DNA from: Corynebacterium suedekumii
GTDB taxonomy: Bacteria > Actinomycetota > Actinomycetes > Mycobacteriales > Mycobacteriaceae
NCBI RefSeq assembly: GCF_030252185.1
Contig: NZ_CP126970.1
Location: 1,054,001-1,118,000 of the forward strand
Direction of reading: 5' to 3'
Length of the DNA: 64,000 nt
This document shows positions 1 to 10,715 of this stretch, one piece after another. The notes under the pieces were generated by a model, which searched no databases, had not been told where the DNA came from, and saw nothing but the letters and a program-made list of their open reading frames with translations. Position 1 is the stretch's first letter, and each line of letters opens with the position of its first letter. The translations under genes and the position numbers were made by a program.

Positions 1-501
1 CGCCGCGACCCGGAACATCACCGACGGGTGGTTGAGCGGCGAGTTGATCAGGGCGTAGCGGGCGATCTCCTCGTGGGTCTCCGGCAGGGCGCGCACCGCG
101 ATCGTCTCGGCCGGGTCGTCCCGGAACTCGGCGACGGCGGTACCCAGGACGTCGGTCTCCGGGTGGTCGGCGAACCAGGCGAGCTGGCGTTCGAGGCGGT
201 CGGGGGCGGCGAGGTCGTCGGCGTCGAGCCGGGCGACGAGGTCGGTGGTGATCGTCGCCATCCCCGCCGCCGACGCCGGCCCGGAGCCCTGGTTGCGGGC
301 GAGGGTGACGGTACGCGCCTCCGACCGCTTATCGACGAACCCGTCGATCACCGCCCGAAGCTCCGCGCCGACCGGTCCGTCCTCGACGATGACGATCTCA
401 TCCGCCGGGCGGGTCTGCGCCACGAGCGAATCCAGGGCGGCCGCCAGCTCGGCAGGGACGATCCGGTGATAGACGGTCATGAGGACGGCAAGTCTGGTCA
501 T
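1..501 (-). CDS. Family 2 glycosyltransferase (3' end outside window)
   Basis: The first 167 residues of a GT-A fold glycosyltransferase are visible, starting MTRLAVLMTVYHR at 501; the C-terminus lies outside the window. It shows the N-terminal nucleotide-binding strand (LMTVY), the EIVIVEDGP segment and the metal-binding LDADD motif typical of GT2 enzymes that use nucleotide-activated sugars. It lies 20 bp downstream of rmlA on the same strand, so it is probably the last visible gene of the dTDP-rhamnose operon. A role as a rhamnosyl- or other sugar transferase in cell-envelope polysaccharide synthesis is inferred from this context; acceptor and sugar cannot be read from the fragment. Confidence 0.85.
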   Translation of the reverse strand, partial: MTRLAVLMTVYHRIVPAELAAALDSLVAQTRPADEIVIVEDGPVGAELRAVIDGFVDKRSEARTVTLARNQGSGPASAAGMATITTDLVARLDADDLAAPDRLERQLAWFADHPETDVLGTAVAEFRDDPAETIAVRALPETHEEIARYALINSPLNHPSVMFRVAA

Positions 502-521
502 GGGGGTGATCCTAACGCCGA

Positions 522-1388
522 CTACCGGTCGCGGACGACATTGAGCAGGTACTCGCCGTACCCGGACTTCTCCAGCGGCCGTGCCAGCTCCACCAGGGCG
601 GCGGCGTCGATGAACCCCTCCCGGTAGGCGGCGACCTCGGGTGAGCCGATGATGGTGCCGGTGCGCTTCTGGATCACCTCGACATAGGAGGAGGCCTCAC
701 TCATCGAGTCGAAGGTGCCGGTGTCCAGCCACACATCGCCACGCTGCAGCCGCTGGACCGTCAGCTCACCCAGGCGCAGGTAGGCCTCGTTGACGGCGGT
801 GATCTCCAGCTCACCCCGCTCGCTCGGTTCGATCGACCGGGCGATGTCGATGACCCGGTTGTCGTAGAAGTACAGGCCCACGACCGCGAAGTTCGACTTC
901 GGGTGCGCGGGTTTCTCCTCGATGGACACGGCCCGGCCGTCGGCGTCGAAGTCGACGACACCGTAGCGCTCCGGGTCGGAGACCTCGTAGGCGAAGACGA
1001 TGCCGCCGGACGGGTTCCGGCACTCCGCCAGGGTGGTGGAGAACTGGTGACCCTCGAAGATGTTGTCGCCGAGGACCAGGGCCACGTCATCGTCGCCGAT
1101 GAAGTCCGCACCGATGATGAACGCCTGCGCCAGTCCTTCCGGCTTCGGCTGCTCGGCGTAGTCGATCATCACGCCCCACTGCGCACCGTCACCGAGCAGG
1201 CGTCGGAACGCCGGCTGGTCCTCCGGGGTGGTGATCACCAGGATCTCCCGGATGCCCGCCTGGATGAGGGTGGACAGCGGGTAGTAGATCATCGGCTTGT
1301 CGTAGATCGGCATGAGCTGCTTGGAGATGCCCTGCGTGATCGGAGACAGCCGCGTCCCGGATCCACCGGCGAGAATGATGCCCTTCAT
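522..1388 (-). CDS. rmlA: Glucose-1-phosphate thymidylyltransferase RmlA
   Basis: This 288-aa enzyme makes dTDP-glucose from dTTP and glucose-1-phosphate, the first step of dTDP-L-rhamnose synthesis. The start [14 protein letters not shown] gives the family's usual length; the open frame extends upstream but that part overlaps rmlCD. Visible motifs are the nucleotide-binding [11 protein letters not shown] loop and the sugar-phosphate-binding [19 protein letters not shown] region. Its ATG overlaps the rmlCD stop by 4 bp (ATGA, 1385-1388), implying translational coupling. Rhamnose is needed for the arabinogalactan linker in mycolic-acid bacteria, so the pathway is probably essential here. Confidence 0.97.
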   Translation of the reverse strand: MKGIILAGGSGTRLSPITQGISKQLMPIYDKPMIYYPLSTLIQAGIREILVITTPEDQPAFRRLLGDGAQWGVMIDYAEQPKPEGLAQAFIIGADFIGDDDVALVLGDNIFEGHQFSTTLAECRNPSGGIVFAYEVSDPERYGVVDFDADGRAVSIEEKPAHPKSNFAVVGLYFYDNRVIDIARSIEPSERGELEITAVNEAYLRLGELTVQRLQRGDVWLDTGTFDSMSEASSYVEVIQKRTGTIIGSPEVAAYREGFIDAAALVELARPLEKSGYGEYLLNVVRDR

Positions 1389-2713
1389 GCCAGATATAGT
1401 GCCAGCCCGACGCGCCAGTTCCGGGGCGCCCACCCCGTCGCCTCGATCTTCGCCGTACTCAGCGTGCTTCTCGACGGCCGCGGCGCGTGCCGTTTCCCCG
1501 CAAAGTACTGTGCGCTGCTGACGGGATGGACGTTGTCGGGATCCTGGCCGAGGGCGGTGAAGGTGGCCATCGCCACCTCGTCCCACCCGACCTCATCACC
1601 GGCGCCGGTGAGGTGGTAGGTCCCGTACTCGGGTTGTGCGGTGAGCAGGTGGGCGATGCCCTTCGCCAGGTCGCCCGCGAAGGTCGGCCGACCCTTCTGG
1701 TCGTGCACCACCTGCGGCTGAACGCCCTTCTCGGCGAGCCCGCGCATGGTGTCGACGAAGTTGCGCCCTTCCCCGACCACCCACCCGGTCCGGACGATGT
1801 AGTGCCGCGGCGCGGTGGCCACCGCGATGTCACCCGCCGCCTTCGACTGCCCGTACACGCTCACCGGGCTCAGCGGATCCTCCTCCGTGTACGGCCGGTC
1901 GGTGTCCCCGTCGAAGACGTAGTCGCTGGAAAGGTGCACCAGGGTGAGATTGTGCTCCGTGGCGATCCGGGCCAGTTGCGCCGGGCCTTCGGCGTTGACC
2001 CGCCAGGCGGTCGCCCGGTCATCCTCGGCACCGTCGACGTCGGTGTAGGCCGCGGCGTTGATGATCGCCGCGTACTGCCGCCACGGCCGTTCGGGCGGGT
2101 CGGTGATGTCGAACTCCTCCCGGGTGCAGAACTCCGCGTCCGGCAGAACCTTCCGCAGGGCCCGGCCGACCTGCCCGTCAGCGCCGGTCACCAGGATCCT
2201 GCGCGGGGCGACCGGGATAAGCTCCGCCGGGTTCGCCAGGTCCTTGTCCGACAGGTTGACCGGCTCCAGGGGCCAGTCAACGAGCCGGTGGGAGACGTTG
2301 ACGTAGGGGGCGTCCGGGGACCAGTGGTCATTGACCAGATACAGGTAGGTCGTGTCGTCCTCGAGCGCCTGGTACCCGTTGGCCACCCCACGGGGGACGA
2401 ACACCGCCGTGCCCGGGCCGATCTCCGCGGACTCGGTCTCACCGAACGTCCGCGAGCCCTCCCGCAAATCCACCCAGCCGCCCTGGACCCGGCCCGTGCC
2501 GACGGTCACCAGCTTGTCCCACGGCTCCGCGTGCAGGCCGCGCGTCGTCCCCGCCGTGGCGTTGAACGCCACATTCGACTGCACCGGCCGGAAATCTTGC
2601 AGCCCCTCCCCGGTCATCCGGGCCCGCTGCCAGGACTCCTTGAACCAGCCGCGCTCATCGGTGTGGACCGCCAGGTCCAGGACGATCAGCCCCTCGATCG
2701 CTGTGCTCCGCAT
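1385..2713 (-). CDS. rmlCD: Bifunctional dTDP-4-dehydrorhamnose 3,5-epimerase / reductase RmlCD
   Basis: A 442-aa fusion. Residues 1 to about 165 are an RmlC cupin epimerase, including the catalytic [10 protein letters not shown] segment. Residues from about 172 are RmlD, a short-chain reductase with the NAD(P)-binding [11 protein letters not shown] loop, [13 protein letters not shown] and the catalytic YGQSK (YxxxK). Together they convert dTDP-4-keto-6-deoxyglucose to dTDP-L-rhamnose. The same fusion is known in corynebacteria. The start codon directly abuts the rmlB stop (2714-2716), and the stop overlaps rmlA, so the three genes form a tight operon. Confidence 0.95.
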   Translation of the reverse strand: MRSTAIEGLIVLDLAVHTDERGWFKESWQRARMTGEGLQDFRPVQSNVAFNATAGTTRGLHAEPWDKLVTVGTGRVQGGWVDLREGSRTFGETESAEIGPGTAVFVPRGVANGYQALEDDTTYLYLVNDHWSPDAPYVNVSHRLVDWPLEPVNLSDKDLANPAELIPVAPRRILVTGADGQVGRALRKVLPDAEFCTREEFDITDPPERPWRQYAAIINAAAYTDVDGAEDDRATAWRVNAEGPAQLARIATEHNLTLVHLSSDYVFDGDTDRPYTEEDPLSPVSVYGQSKAAGDIAVATAPRHYIVRTGWVVGEGRNFVDTMRGLAEKGVQPQVVHDQKGRPTFAGDLAKGIAHLLTAQPEYGTYHLTGAGDEVGWDEVAMATFTALGQDPDNVHPVSSAQYFAGKRHAPRPSRSTLSTAKIEATGWAPRNWRVGLALYLA

Positions 2714-3724
<1,011 letters not shown>

Positions 3725-3777
3725 CTATACGGACCAGGCCGGGAACCTTTCCGGGCGTGGCCGGGTCTAACAGGAGT

Positions 3778-4760
3778 GTGAACGCCCTCCTTCCGCTGAC
3801 CGACACGACCCTCCCGAGAGACCACGTCCTCGCCGCACCAGGTTGGGCCGTGCCCGTGGCAGCGCTGCGCCCCGACCATCTCGCGCGACACGACGCCCAG
3901 TTCCACCCCCGCGGCCTGCTCTACCGGGTGCGGGCGCGCGACCGGGCGCTCGCCCACCACCGCGCCCGGCCCAGGTCAGTCGTGGCGGAGTGGTCAGCGT
4001 TGGCGTTGCTCGGTCTCCACGACTTCGCCGACGGTGCCGACACGACCCTGCTGTGCACAGCAGATGCCCGACTGGCGTCGAGCTCGCAGAGCCCGACGGT
4101 GCGGCGGTGGACGAAAACCACCAGTGGACGACCATCGACGGAGTCAAAGTGACGACTCCGATGACCACGCTGGCCGCCTGCCTGAAGTCCCTGGCCCGCA
4201 GAGAGCATGCCTGGGACACGTTGGCGAGCCTGGAGCTGGACCCGGTGACGGTGATGTCGGTGCAGCTCATCGACCGATTCCGGTATGTGTTCGGTGTGGA
4301 CGCCGAGGCGATCCGGGTCGGGCTGCGCGGCCAGATCGCCGCGAAGCGGCTCGAGCGGTTGCTGCGGCTGAGCTGCGGCGGAGCCGAGTCGAAACCGGAG
4401 ACGGTGCTGCGGCTGCTGGCGAATGAGGCCGTGGCAGGGCTGGATGTGTGTTTCCGGGCGCAGGTGCCCGTCTACACGGACGGTACGGTCGGCCGCCCCG
4501 GCGAACCACTGGCCGGAAAGACGTTGCTCACGGTTCTGGACCAGGCTGACGTCCGGCTTCGGGTCGGGCTCATGCACGACGGCGAGCATCACCTGCAACG
4601 CAGCCAGCGCGACAAGGACGCCGAGATCACGGCCGATCTGCTGGCGTCCGGGTGGCTGCTGATCCGGACCTCGGCCGGGATGCTCCGCAAGACCCGGGAG
4701 ACGAAGCGGCGGATCCGGCAGGCGGTGGAGGTGGCGCTGGCTGGCCTGGCTGCGTCGTGA
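3778..4760 (+). pseudogene. Frameshifted DUF559-like (restriction-endonuclease-fold) protein
   Basis: Two overlapping frames carry halves of one protein. The first (from about 3778, GTG start uncertain) reads through WAVPVAALRPDHLARHDAQF to LLCTADARL near 4074. The second continues from about GVELAEPDGAAVDEN near 4077 to a stop at 4760. Joining them needs a one-base shift close to 4070-4080. The C-terminal half contains VGLMHDGEHH and a DLLASGWLLIRTSAGML tail, resembling the DUF559/very-short-patch-repair endonuclease fold found in many actinobacterial proteins. Function unknown. The shift could be a real lesion or a sequencing error. Confidence 0.65.
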
Positions 4761-4773
4761 GAGGTCGTAAATG

Positions 4774-4883
4774 GTCGTAAAAGTCGGTCTCGTAATTACG
4801 ACCACCACCGACCGGTTTATGACTCAGATTGCAGCCCTAACGGCTCCTGGTGGCGTCGTAATTACGAGACCGACTTTTACGAC
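4774..4883. repeat. 110-bp element with 29-bp perfect inverted repeats
   Basis: The left arm (4774-4802) and right arm (4855-4883) are exact reverse complements over 29 bp, separated by 52 bp. Each arm holds its own palindrome TCGTAATTACGA. The element lies between two convergent genes, and the right arm supplies the TAA stop (4877-4879) of the flippase-like gene. It could be a bidirectional terminator, but the 52-bp loop and absence of a T-tract fit a small palindromic mobile or REP-like element better. Confidence 0.8.
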
Positions 4884-6097
4884 GCGCCGGAAGCCGGCAC
4901 AGCCATCCTGCGCAACGCCCACACATGCACCAGCCCACCTGCGACCGGGCCGGCGATCAGTGCGACACAGACGCCAGCTTCCAGAGTCAGCGGTGCCAGC
5001 CACAGCACGCCGAAGGCGACGGCCGAGGCGACGACCCAACCGGCCACGTAGGCGCGGTGCTTTTCGCGGGCGAGGGTGGCGGTGCCGGTGATCATGAGGG
5101 AGCCGGTGCAGGCGGAGGCGAAGGTGAGGATCGCCAGGATGAGGCCGGGGATCTCGTAGCCGTCCTTGAAGAAGGTCGACAGGATCCACGGGCCGATCAG
5201 CCAGGCGAGTACGCCACCGACGACGCCGAGTCCGAGGACCAGGGCGACGGGAACTCCGAGCGAACGGAGCAGGCTGTCGCGGGTCTCGACGAAGCGGACG
5301 ATGAGCGCCGACTGGAAGCGTTGGAGTGGGACGAGGATGGGGGCGCGGGTGAGGGTGACGGCCATGATGATGCCGGCGACGGTGACGTTCCCGGGCGTGG
5401 ATTCCGTGGTGGTGGCCTGAATGAAGACGGGGAATCCGGTGATCATGACGGCGGCGGCGCCGGTGGCGAGCATGGCGGAGCCGACGCGGCGGGCCAGTGG
5501 CGCAGGGTCGACGTCGACAAGCGCCCGGGCGGCGGAACGGGCCTCGGAGGACAGCGCCAGGACGACCAGCCACATGGCGGCGCCGATGACGGTGAGGATG
5601 AGGAAGGCGAGCATGGTCCAGCCGAGTGCCCAGGCCAGGAGGGCGAGGAGGAGGCGGATGCCGGAGTCGAGGGCGACGAGCCAGGCGTAGCGGGTCCACA
5701 GGCCGAGGCCGGAGAGGATGCCGGAGAGGACGGACTGGAAGGTGTAGGAGAGCAGGCCGAGGGCCATGAGGGCGACGGCTGATCCGGTGTCGCCGGTGAC
5801 CAGCAGGGGCATCCACCAGAAGCCGCTCACAGCTACCAGGGCCAGGGCGCCGACGCCGATAGCTGTGCCGAGCCGCCAGGGTCGTCCGGACCCGATCCGT
5901 CCCGATTCGCGGGCGGTGGAGACGGCGCGGGTGGTCTCCTGCATGAGGCCGTCGAGGAAGCCGGTGGCGGCGAAGAAGAGTCCCCAGTAGGCCTGGAACT
6001 CGGCGGCCCGGTCGACGTCGAGTGCCCAGGAGGCGACGTAGACGACGATGAAGCCGGAGAGTGCGGCGAAGACGGTCGCCAGGCTCAGGGCTTTCAT
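4877..6097 (-). CDS. Polytopic membrane protein, flippase-like (MOP superfamily)
   Basis: A 406-aa, very hydrophobic protein beginning MKALSLATVFAALSGFIVVYVASW, with roughly 11-12 predicted membrane segments. The pattern (long segments with short basic loops, an amphipathic stretch near residues 240-270) resembles polysaccharide flippases of the MOP/PST class, which move lipid-linked sugars across the membrane. This is inferred from fold-like features, not from a diagnostic motif. It begins 7 bp after the M1 peptidase stop on the same strand, so the two are probably co-transcribed. Its stop codon falls inside a 29-bp inverted repeat, so the last residues may have been altered by that element. 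Confidence 0.75.
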   Translation of the reverse strand: MKALSLATVFAALSGFIVVYVASWALDVDRAAEFQAYWGLFFAATGFLDGLMQETTRAVSTARESGRIGSGRPWRLGTAIGVGALALVAVSGFWWMPLLVTGDTGSAVALMALGLLSYTFQSVLSGILSGLGLWTRYAWLVALDSGIRLLLALLAWALGWTMLAFLILTVIGAAMWLVVLALSSEARSAARALVDVDPAPLARRVGSAMLATGAAAVMITGFPVFIQATTTESTPGNVTVAGIIMAVTLTRAPILVPLQRFQSALIVRFVETRDSLLRSLGVPVALVLGLGVVGGVLAWLIGPWILSTFFKDGYEIPGLILAILTFASACTGSLMITGTATLAREKHRAYVAGWVVASAVAFGVLWLAPLTLEAGVCVALIAGPVAGGLVHVWALRRMAVPASGAS

Positions 6098-6104
6098 GCG
6101 GCAC

Positions 6105-7478
6105 TCACGAAGGGAACTCCGGGAGGGCGGTCTGGTTGAGCCAGGCGTTCCACACGGCCTCCACCGACGCCTCGGGAATTCCCGCGGAGGCGGCCTCGGC
6201 GAGGACCTCGCGGCGCAGGTCGACGGGTTCGACGACGGCGTGGCGGCCGGCGGCGACGTAGCGGCGGAGCATGCGGAAGAAGGGGGCGTCGCCAAGCAGG
6301 ACGCGCAGGGCGTGGACGGTGAGGGCACCGCGTTTGTACACGCGGTCGTCGAACATGTCCTTCGTGCCGGGGTCGGAGAGCAGGATGTCCTGCGGCAGTG
6401 CCGCCAGACGGGCGTAGTGCTCGCGGGCGGAGTCGGCGGCCGGCACTCCGTGGGCGTGCTCGAACCAGAGCCATTCGGAGTAGCAGGCGAAGCCCTCGTT
6501 GAGCCAGATGTCGTTCCACTGGGCCAGACCGAGGGAGTTGCCGAACCACTGGTGGGACAGTTCGTGGGCGATGAGGCGTTCCCAGGCGTGGTCGCCGCGG
6601 ATGTGGTTGGCGCCGAAGATGGACAGGCCCTGCGCCTCGAGGGGGATCTCCAGGGCGTCCTCGCAGACGACGACGGTGTAGGAGTCGAAGGGATACGGGC
6701 CGAACAACTGCGAGTAGAGCTCGACCATGCGGGACTGGTCGACGAACTCCTCGGCGGCACGGGCCCGCAGGGCTGGCGGCACCCAGGCGTGCACGGGCAC
6801 GGCGGCGCCGTCGGCGGAGAGCTGGAGCTGGGAGTAGTCGCCGATCTGGATGGTGGCCAGGTAGGTGGCCATGGGGTCGGCCACCTGGTAGCGCCAGGTG
6901 GTGCGGGAGCCGGCGGTGCGGCGGTCGACGAGGGTGCCGTTGGCGATGACGGCGTAGGGGCTGTCGGTGGTGACGGTGATGTCGTACCGGGCTTTCTCGT
7001 CGGGGGTGTCGTCACACGGGAACCAGCTGGGGGCACCGTTGGGCTGGGAGGCGACGAGGGCGCCGTTGGTCAGTTCCTCCCAGCCGATCGTGCCCCACGG
7101 CGACCGGACGGGCCGCGGGGTGCCGGAGTAGCGGATGGTCAGGGAGAACTCGGAGTCGACCGGGATCTCCTCGCGGAAGCTCAGGCGCAGCTTGCCGCCG
7201 GTGTGGCGGAAGCGCTGGACCTGGATGGACCGGCCGGCGGTGCCCTGGGCGGTGACCTTGGCCACGCGCATGCCCTGGGCGAGATCGAGGGTCATGGTCT
7301 GCAGCGCGCGCCAGTTGTCCAGGTGCAGGGTGGCGGTGCCGTCCAGGCGGTTGGGGGCGACCCGGTAGTCCAGACTGAGGTCGTAGGCGCGGACGTGGAA
7401 GCCGAGGTTGAAGTCGATTCCGGTGTACTCGTCGCGGATGCCGGGGACGGGGGTGGAGCGCAGCCTGTTACTGATCAT
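6105..7478 (-). CDS. M1 family zinc metallopeptidase
   Basis: A 457-aa peptidase with the zinc site HELSHQW (His305, Glu306, His309) and third ligand in LNEGF (Glu328), the gluzincin arrangement of family M1. The N-terminal 150 residues form the beta-rich saddle domain (DYRVAPNRLDGTATLHL). The protein is short: it stops soon after the catalytic domain and lacks the long C-terminal helical domain of PepN. The GxMEN exopeptidase motif is not visible; the corresponding stretch reads EAQGLSIFG. No signal peptide is seen, so it is probably cytoplasmic. The start at 7478 (MISNRL) has a possible TAACAT -10 box just upstream. Confidence 0.9.
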   Translation of the reverse strand: MISNRLRSTPVPGIRDEYTGIDFNLGFHVRAYDLSLDYRVAPNRLDGTATLHLDNWRALQTMTLDLAQGMRVAKVTAQGTAGRSIQVQRFRHTGGKLRLSFREEIPVDSEFSLTIRYSGTPRPVRSPWGTIGWEELTNGALVASQPNGAPSWFPCDDTPDEKARYDITVTTDSPYAVIANGTLVDRRTAGSRTTWRYQVADPMATYLATIQIGDYSQLQLSADGAAVPVHAWVPPALRARAAEEFVDQSRMVELYSQLFGPYPFDSYTVVVCEDALEIPLEAQGLSIFGANHIRGDHAWERLIAHELSHQWFGNSLGLAQWNDIWLNEGFACYSEWLWFEHAHGVPAADSAREHYARLAALPQDILLSDPGTKDMFDDRVYKRGALTVHALRVLLGDAPFFRMLRRYVAAGRHAVVEPVDLRREVLAEAASAGIPEASVEAVWNAWLNQTALPEFPS

Positions 7479-7504
7479 GGTCCACAAGATGTTACCCGCG
7501 CGTC

Positions 7505-9520
7505 TCACAGGCGTTGGCTCAGCCAGGTGTAGATGAGTGATTCGACGCGGGCGACCTGTGCGTTGTCGGCGGCGCCGGCGTGGCCGCCCTCGGTGTTCTC
7601 GAAGTAGTCGACCGGCTGGCCGGCGTCGCGGAGGGCGGACGCGAACAGGCGGGCGTGGGCGGGGTGGACGCGGTCGTCGCGGGTGGAGGTGGTCACCAGT
7701 GCCGGCGGATACTTCTCGACGTCCGCCCCCTCCACGTTGTGCAGCGGCGACCACGCCTCGATCGCGGCACGTTCCGCCGGATTATCCGGGTCGCCGTACT
7801 CCGCCATCCACGACGCCCCCGCTGACCAGGTGTGATAGCGCAGCATGTCCGTCAGCGGCACCTGGATCACGGCGGCGCCGAACGCCGACGGGTACTGCAC
7901 GAGCGCGCCGGAGGTGAGCAGTCCGCCGTTGGAGCCGCCCCGGATGCCGATCTGCTCCGGGCGGGCGTACCCACGCTCCACCAGGTCAAGCAGCACGGCG
8001 TGGTGGTCCTCCCACACCTTGTGCCGGTTGGTGCGGGTGACCTGGGTGTGCCAGTCGGGGCCGAACTCGCCGCCGCCCCGCAGGTTGGGCTGGACGAAGA
8101 AGTTGCCCTGCTCCAGCCAGCCGATGCCGCGCACGGCGGAGTATCCGGGGGTCAGCGAGACCTCGAAGCCGCCGTAGCCGCCGACGAGCGTGGGGCGGGA
8201 GCCCCGGGAGAAGTCGCCGGTGATGAAGTAGGGCAGGCGGGTGCCGTCGGCGGAGGTCACCCAGTGCTGCCGGGTCTGAAGACCGGTGGCGTCGAACAGG
8301 GCGGGGGAGCGGCGCACCATCCGGGGCACCAACCCTTCGGCCAGGTCGAGGCGCCACAGGGTGGCCGGCCGGGTGAAGGAGGAGGTGGTCAGCCACACCT
8401 CGTCGCCGTCGAGCGGGCTGGTGGACACCACGGAGGCGGCGACCAGGTCGGGCAGGACGATGTCGTCGCCGGGCGCGGTGGGGTCGGTCAGGGGGTGGAC
8501 CCGGAGGGAGGTGGCCACGTCGTCGAGCAGCGTGAGAATGAGGAACCCGCGGGTGAAGGCCGTGGACTGCAGGGAGATCCGGGCGGTCGGCTCGAACACC
8601 GGGCGGATGTCGCGTGCCCCGCCCAGGAAATCAGCCAGCCCGATGACGCCGAGTCCGCCGGCGGGCAACCCGGCGAAGGGGGTGCGCGGGGCGAGGAAGA
8701 GCCACTGGTGGTGGATGATCGCGTCGCAGTCCTCGGGGATCTCCAGCACCTGCAGGGAGGCGTCCGGGTCGAGCCCGGCGGCGACCGACTGGCGGGAGCG
8801 GTAGAAATCCAGTGCGCGGGAGACGATGATCCGCTCGTGGCCGGGGGTGGTGTCGGCCCACGCGCCGACGGCGACGTCGTCGTGGCGGCCGGAGGTGTAC
8901 ACGGGGGCGTCGACAAGCGGGGTGCCACGCCGCCACACCCGCACCTGCACCGGGTACCCGGAGGCGGTCAGCGAGCCCTCGCCGGTGTCGGTGCCCACCA
9001 GCAGGGTGTCGCGGTCGACCCAGCTGACGTCCGACTTCGCCTCCGGCAGCGCGAACCCGCCGGCGACGAAGGAACGCGTGCCCAGGTCGAACTCGCGGAT
9101 GACGGTGGCGTCGGCCCCGCCGCGGGACAGCCGCACCAGAGCGCGGTCATTGTCCGGGGTGAGCACGTGCGCGCCCTTCCACACCCACGGCTCGTTCTCC
9201 TCGGCGGCGAGCATATCGACGTCGATGAGCACCTCCCACTCCGTCCCCTCACCCAGGTAGGACTCCAGCGTCGTCCGCCGCCACAGGCCGCGCTCGTGGC
9301 CGGCGTCGCGCCAGAAGTTGTACAGGTGGTCCCCGCGCCGGGCGACGTACGGAATGCGGTCATCCGTGTCCAGCGCCGCCCGGATCCGGTCCCGCACCCG
9401 TGCCCGGCCCGGATGCCTGTCGACGTCGGCCTCCGTCACCGCCGACCATTCCTCCGCCCAGGCCAGTGCCCGCGGATCGTCGATGGACTCCAGGAACGTT
9501 CGATCGGTGTGCTCAGTCAT
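7505..9520 (-). CDS. S9A prolyl oligopeptidase family serine peptidase
   Basis: A 671-aa protein with an N-terminal beta-propeller (about residues 60-390) and a C-terminal alpha/beta-hydrolase domain. The nucleophile is in GIRGGSNGG (Ser530), the acid in TSTRDDRVHP (Asp615/616) and the histidine in EGGHAG (His647). These enzymes cleave short peptides after proline or basic residues. No signal peptide is present. The chosen start (MTEHTDRTF) excludes 13 upstream codons that lack family similarity. The gene ends 27 bp before the M1 peptidase start, suggesting a peptide-degradation operon. Confidence 0.92.
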   Translation of the reverse strand: MTEHTDRTFLESIDDPRALAWAEEWSAVTEADVDRHPGRARVRDRIRAALDTDDRIPYVARRGDHLYNFWRDAGHERGLWRRTTLESYLGEGTEWEVLIDVDMLAAEENEPWVWKGAHVLTPDNDRALVRLSRGGADATVIREFDLGTRSFVAGGFALPEAKSDVSWVDRDTLLVGTDTGEGSLTASGYPVQVRVWRRGTPLVDAPVYTSGRHDDVAVGAWADTTPGHERIIVSRALDFYRSRQSVAAGLDPDASLQVLEIPEDCDAIIHHQWLFLAPRTPFAGLPAGGLGVIGLADFLGGARDIRPVFEPTARISLQSTAFTRGFLILTLLDDVATSLRVHPLTDPTAPGDDIVLPDLVAASVVSTSPLDGDEVWLTTSSFTRPATLWRLDLAEGLVPRMVRRSPALFDATGLQTRQHWVTSADGTRLPYFITGDFSRGSRPTLVGGYGGFEVSLTPGYSAVRGIGWLEQGNFFVQPNLRGGGEFGPDWHTQVTRTNRHKVWEDHHAVLLDLVERGYARPEQIGIRGGSNGGLLTSGALVQYPSAFGAAVIQVPLTDMLRYHTWSAGASWMAEYGDPDNPAERAAIEAWSPLHNVEGADVEKYPPALVTTSTRDDRVHPAHARLFASALRDAGQPVDYFENTEGGHAGAADNAQVARVESLIYTWLSQRL

Positions 9521-9544
9521 GATGCCCGCCGAGTCTAATCGCGA

Positions 9545-9579
9545 AACGGCGCCGCCCACGCGAGGTGGGCGGCGCCGTT
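9545..9579 (-). terminator. Terminator after the first mycolyltransferase
   Basis: A 15-bp perfect stem (9545-9559 with 9565-9579) and a 5-nt loop lie between the stop of the mycolyltransferase at 9615 and the S9 peptidase start. The U-tract on the minus strand is short, so termination may be partial. Confidence 0.7.
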
Positions 9580-9614
9580 GACGTCGGCTGAGTCAGTGGC
9601 TCAGTCAGGCTCGA

Positions 9615-10715
9615 TTACTCGACGCCGAGAGCGCTGGCGAAGGTCGGCCAGGACTTGTGCAGGTCCTCGATCCAGTAGTTCCAGGAGTGGGTACCGGTCG
9701 GGCGCAGGTTGTACTCGGCCGGGATGCCGGCGTTGTCCAGCTTGGCCTTGAGGTCGTGGGTGCACTGGTTGGTGGCTGCCTCGATGGCGCCGCCCTCGAC
9801 GATGAGGGTGGCGGCACCGGCGGAGGCGACGGCCGGGTCAACGCCCTGCTCGACGTAGTAGCCCGGCATGTCCTTCTCGCCGGCGAGACCGGAGGCGTTG
9901 GAGATGTAGAGCTCGGTGCCGCGCAGCTTCTCGGCGTTGATCAGGCCGTCGTTGGCGCGGTTGTACTCGCCGCCCATCGGACCCCACAGCTGCTCCGGCT
10001 CGGCGCCACCGCGGTTGACGGTGAGCTTGCCGTAGAGCCACGGCAGGGGAGCGGAGGTGGCGGCGCAACCGGAGAAGGAACCGGCGACGTCGTAGAAGCC
10101 CTGTGCCTTCTGCGGCAGGACCAGGGAGGAGGTGGCGGACATGGAGTAGCCGCCGATGCCACGCTTGCCGTTGGCGCCGAGGCGCTCCTCGATCGGGCCC
10201 GGGAGCTCCTTGAGCAGGAAGGTCTCCCACATCTGCGGGCCGTCGATGTAGCTGGTGCCGGCGGTCTTGTCGTACCAGTCGAGGTAGTAGGAGAAGGCGC
10301 CCTGCATCGGGATGACGACGTTGACGTTCTTGTCCTCGTAGAACTCGCGCATCTTGCCGGAGGTGATCCAGTCCATGTTTTGCTCGGCGCCACCGGCACC
10401 GTTGAGCATGTAGATGGTCGGCGCGCCCTCGGAGCCGCCCTTGGCGGTGATCACGGCGACCGGGATGTCGCGGCCCATGGACGGGGAGGAGACCTTGAGC
10501 TTCTGGACGCGCTCGTCGTTGATGGTCTTCTGGATCCACTTACGGTCGCTGGCGGCCATCTCATCCTGCGTCATCTCTTTGATGGTGCCCAGGGTGGCGC
10601 CATCAGCGACGTCGGTGGGGGTGAGCTCGGCGGCGCCGGCGGCCGGGGCGACGAAGGCGGTGGCGGCGATGGACAGCGCCGCAAGCGGGGCGGCGATCTG
10701 GCGAAGAAGCTTCAT
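9615..10715 (-). CDS. Secreted trehalose corynomycolyl transferase / mycolyltransferase
   Basis: A 366-aa esterase of the antigen-85/corynebacterial mycolyltransferase family. It transfers corynomycolic acid from trehalose monocorynomycolate to trehalose, arabinogalactan or protein. A signal peptide (MKLLRQIAAPLAALSIAATA, cleavage near residue 28) precedes the alpha/beta-hydrolase domain. The nucleophile lies in GYSMSATSS (Ser191), and the catalytic His is in GTHSWNYW (His343). It stands in tandem with a paralogue at 10906-12012, with 190 bp between them. Which acceptor each copy prefers cannot be read from sequence. Confidence 0.93.
   Translation of the reverse strand: MKLLRQIAAPLAALSIAATAFVAPAAGAAELTPTDVADGATLGTIKEMTQDEMAASDRKWIQKTINDERVQKLKVSSPSMGRDIPVAVITAKGGSEGAPTIYMLNGAGGAEQNMDWITSGKMREFYEDKNVNVVIPMQGAFSYYLDWYDKTAGTSYIDGPQMWETFLLKELPGPIEERLGANGKRGIGGYSMSATSSLVLPQKAQGFYDVAGSFSGCAATSAPLPWLYGKLTVNRGGAEPEQLWGPMGGEYNRANDGLINAEKLRGTELYISNASGLAGEKDMPGYYVEQGVDPAVASAGAATLIVEGGAIEAATNQCTHDLKAKLDNAGIPAEYNLRPTGTHSWNYWIEDLHKSWPTFASALGVE

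Noticed and set aside
4774..4883. Inverted repeat considered as a CRISPR repeat pair
   Set aside because: Only two copies in opposite orientation; no array, no spacers of regular size and no cas genes in the window.
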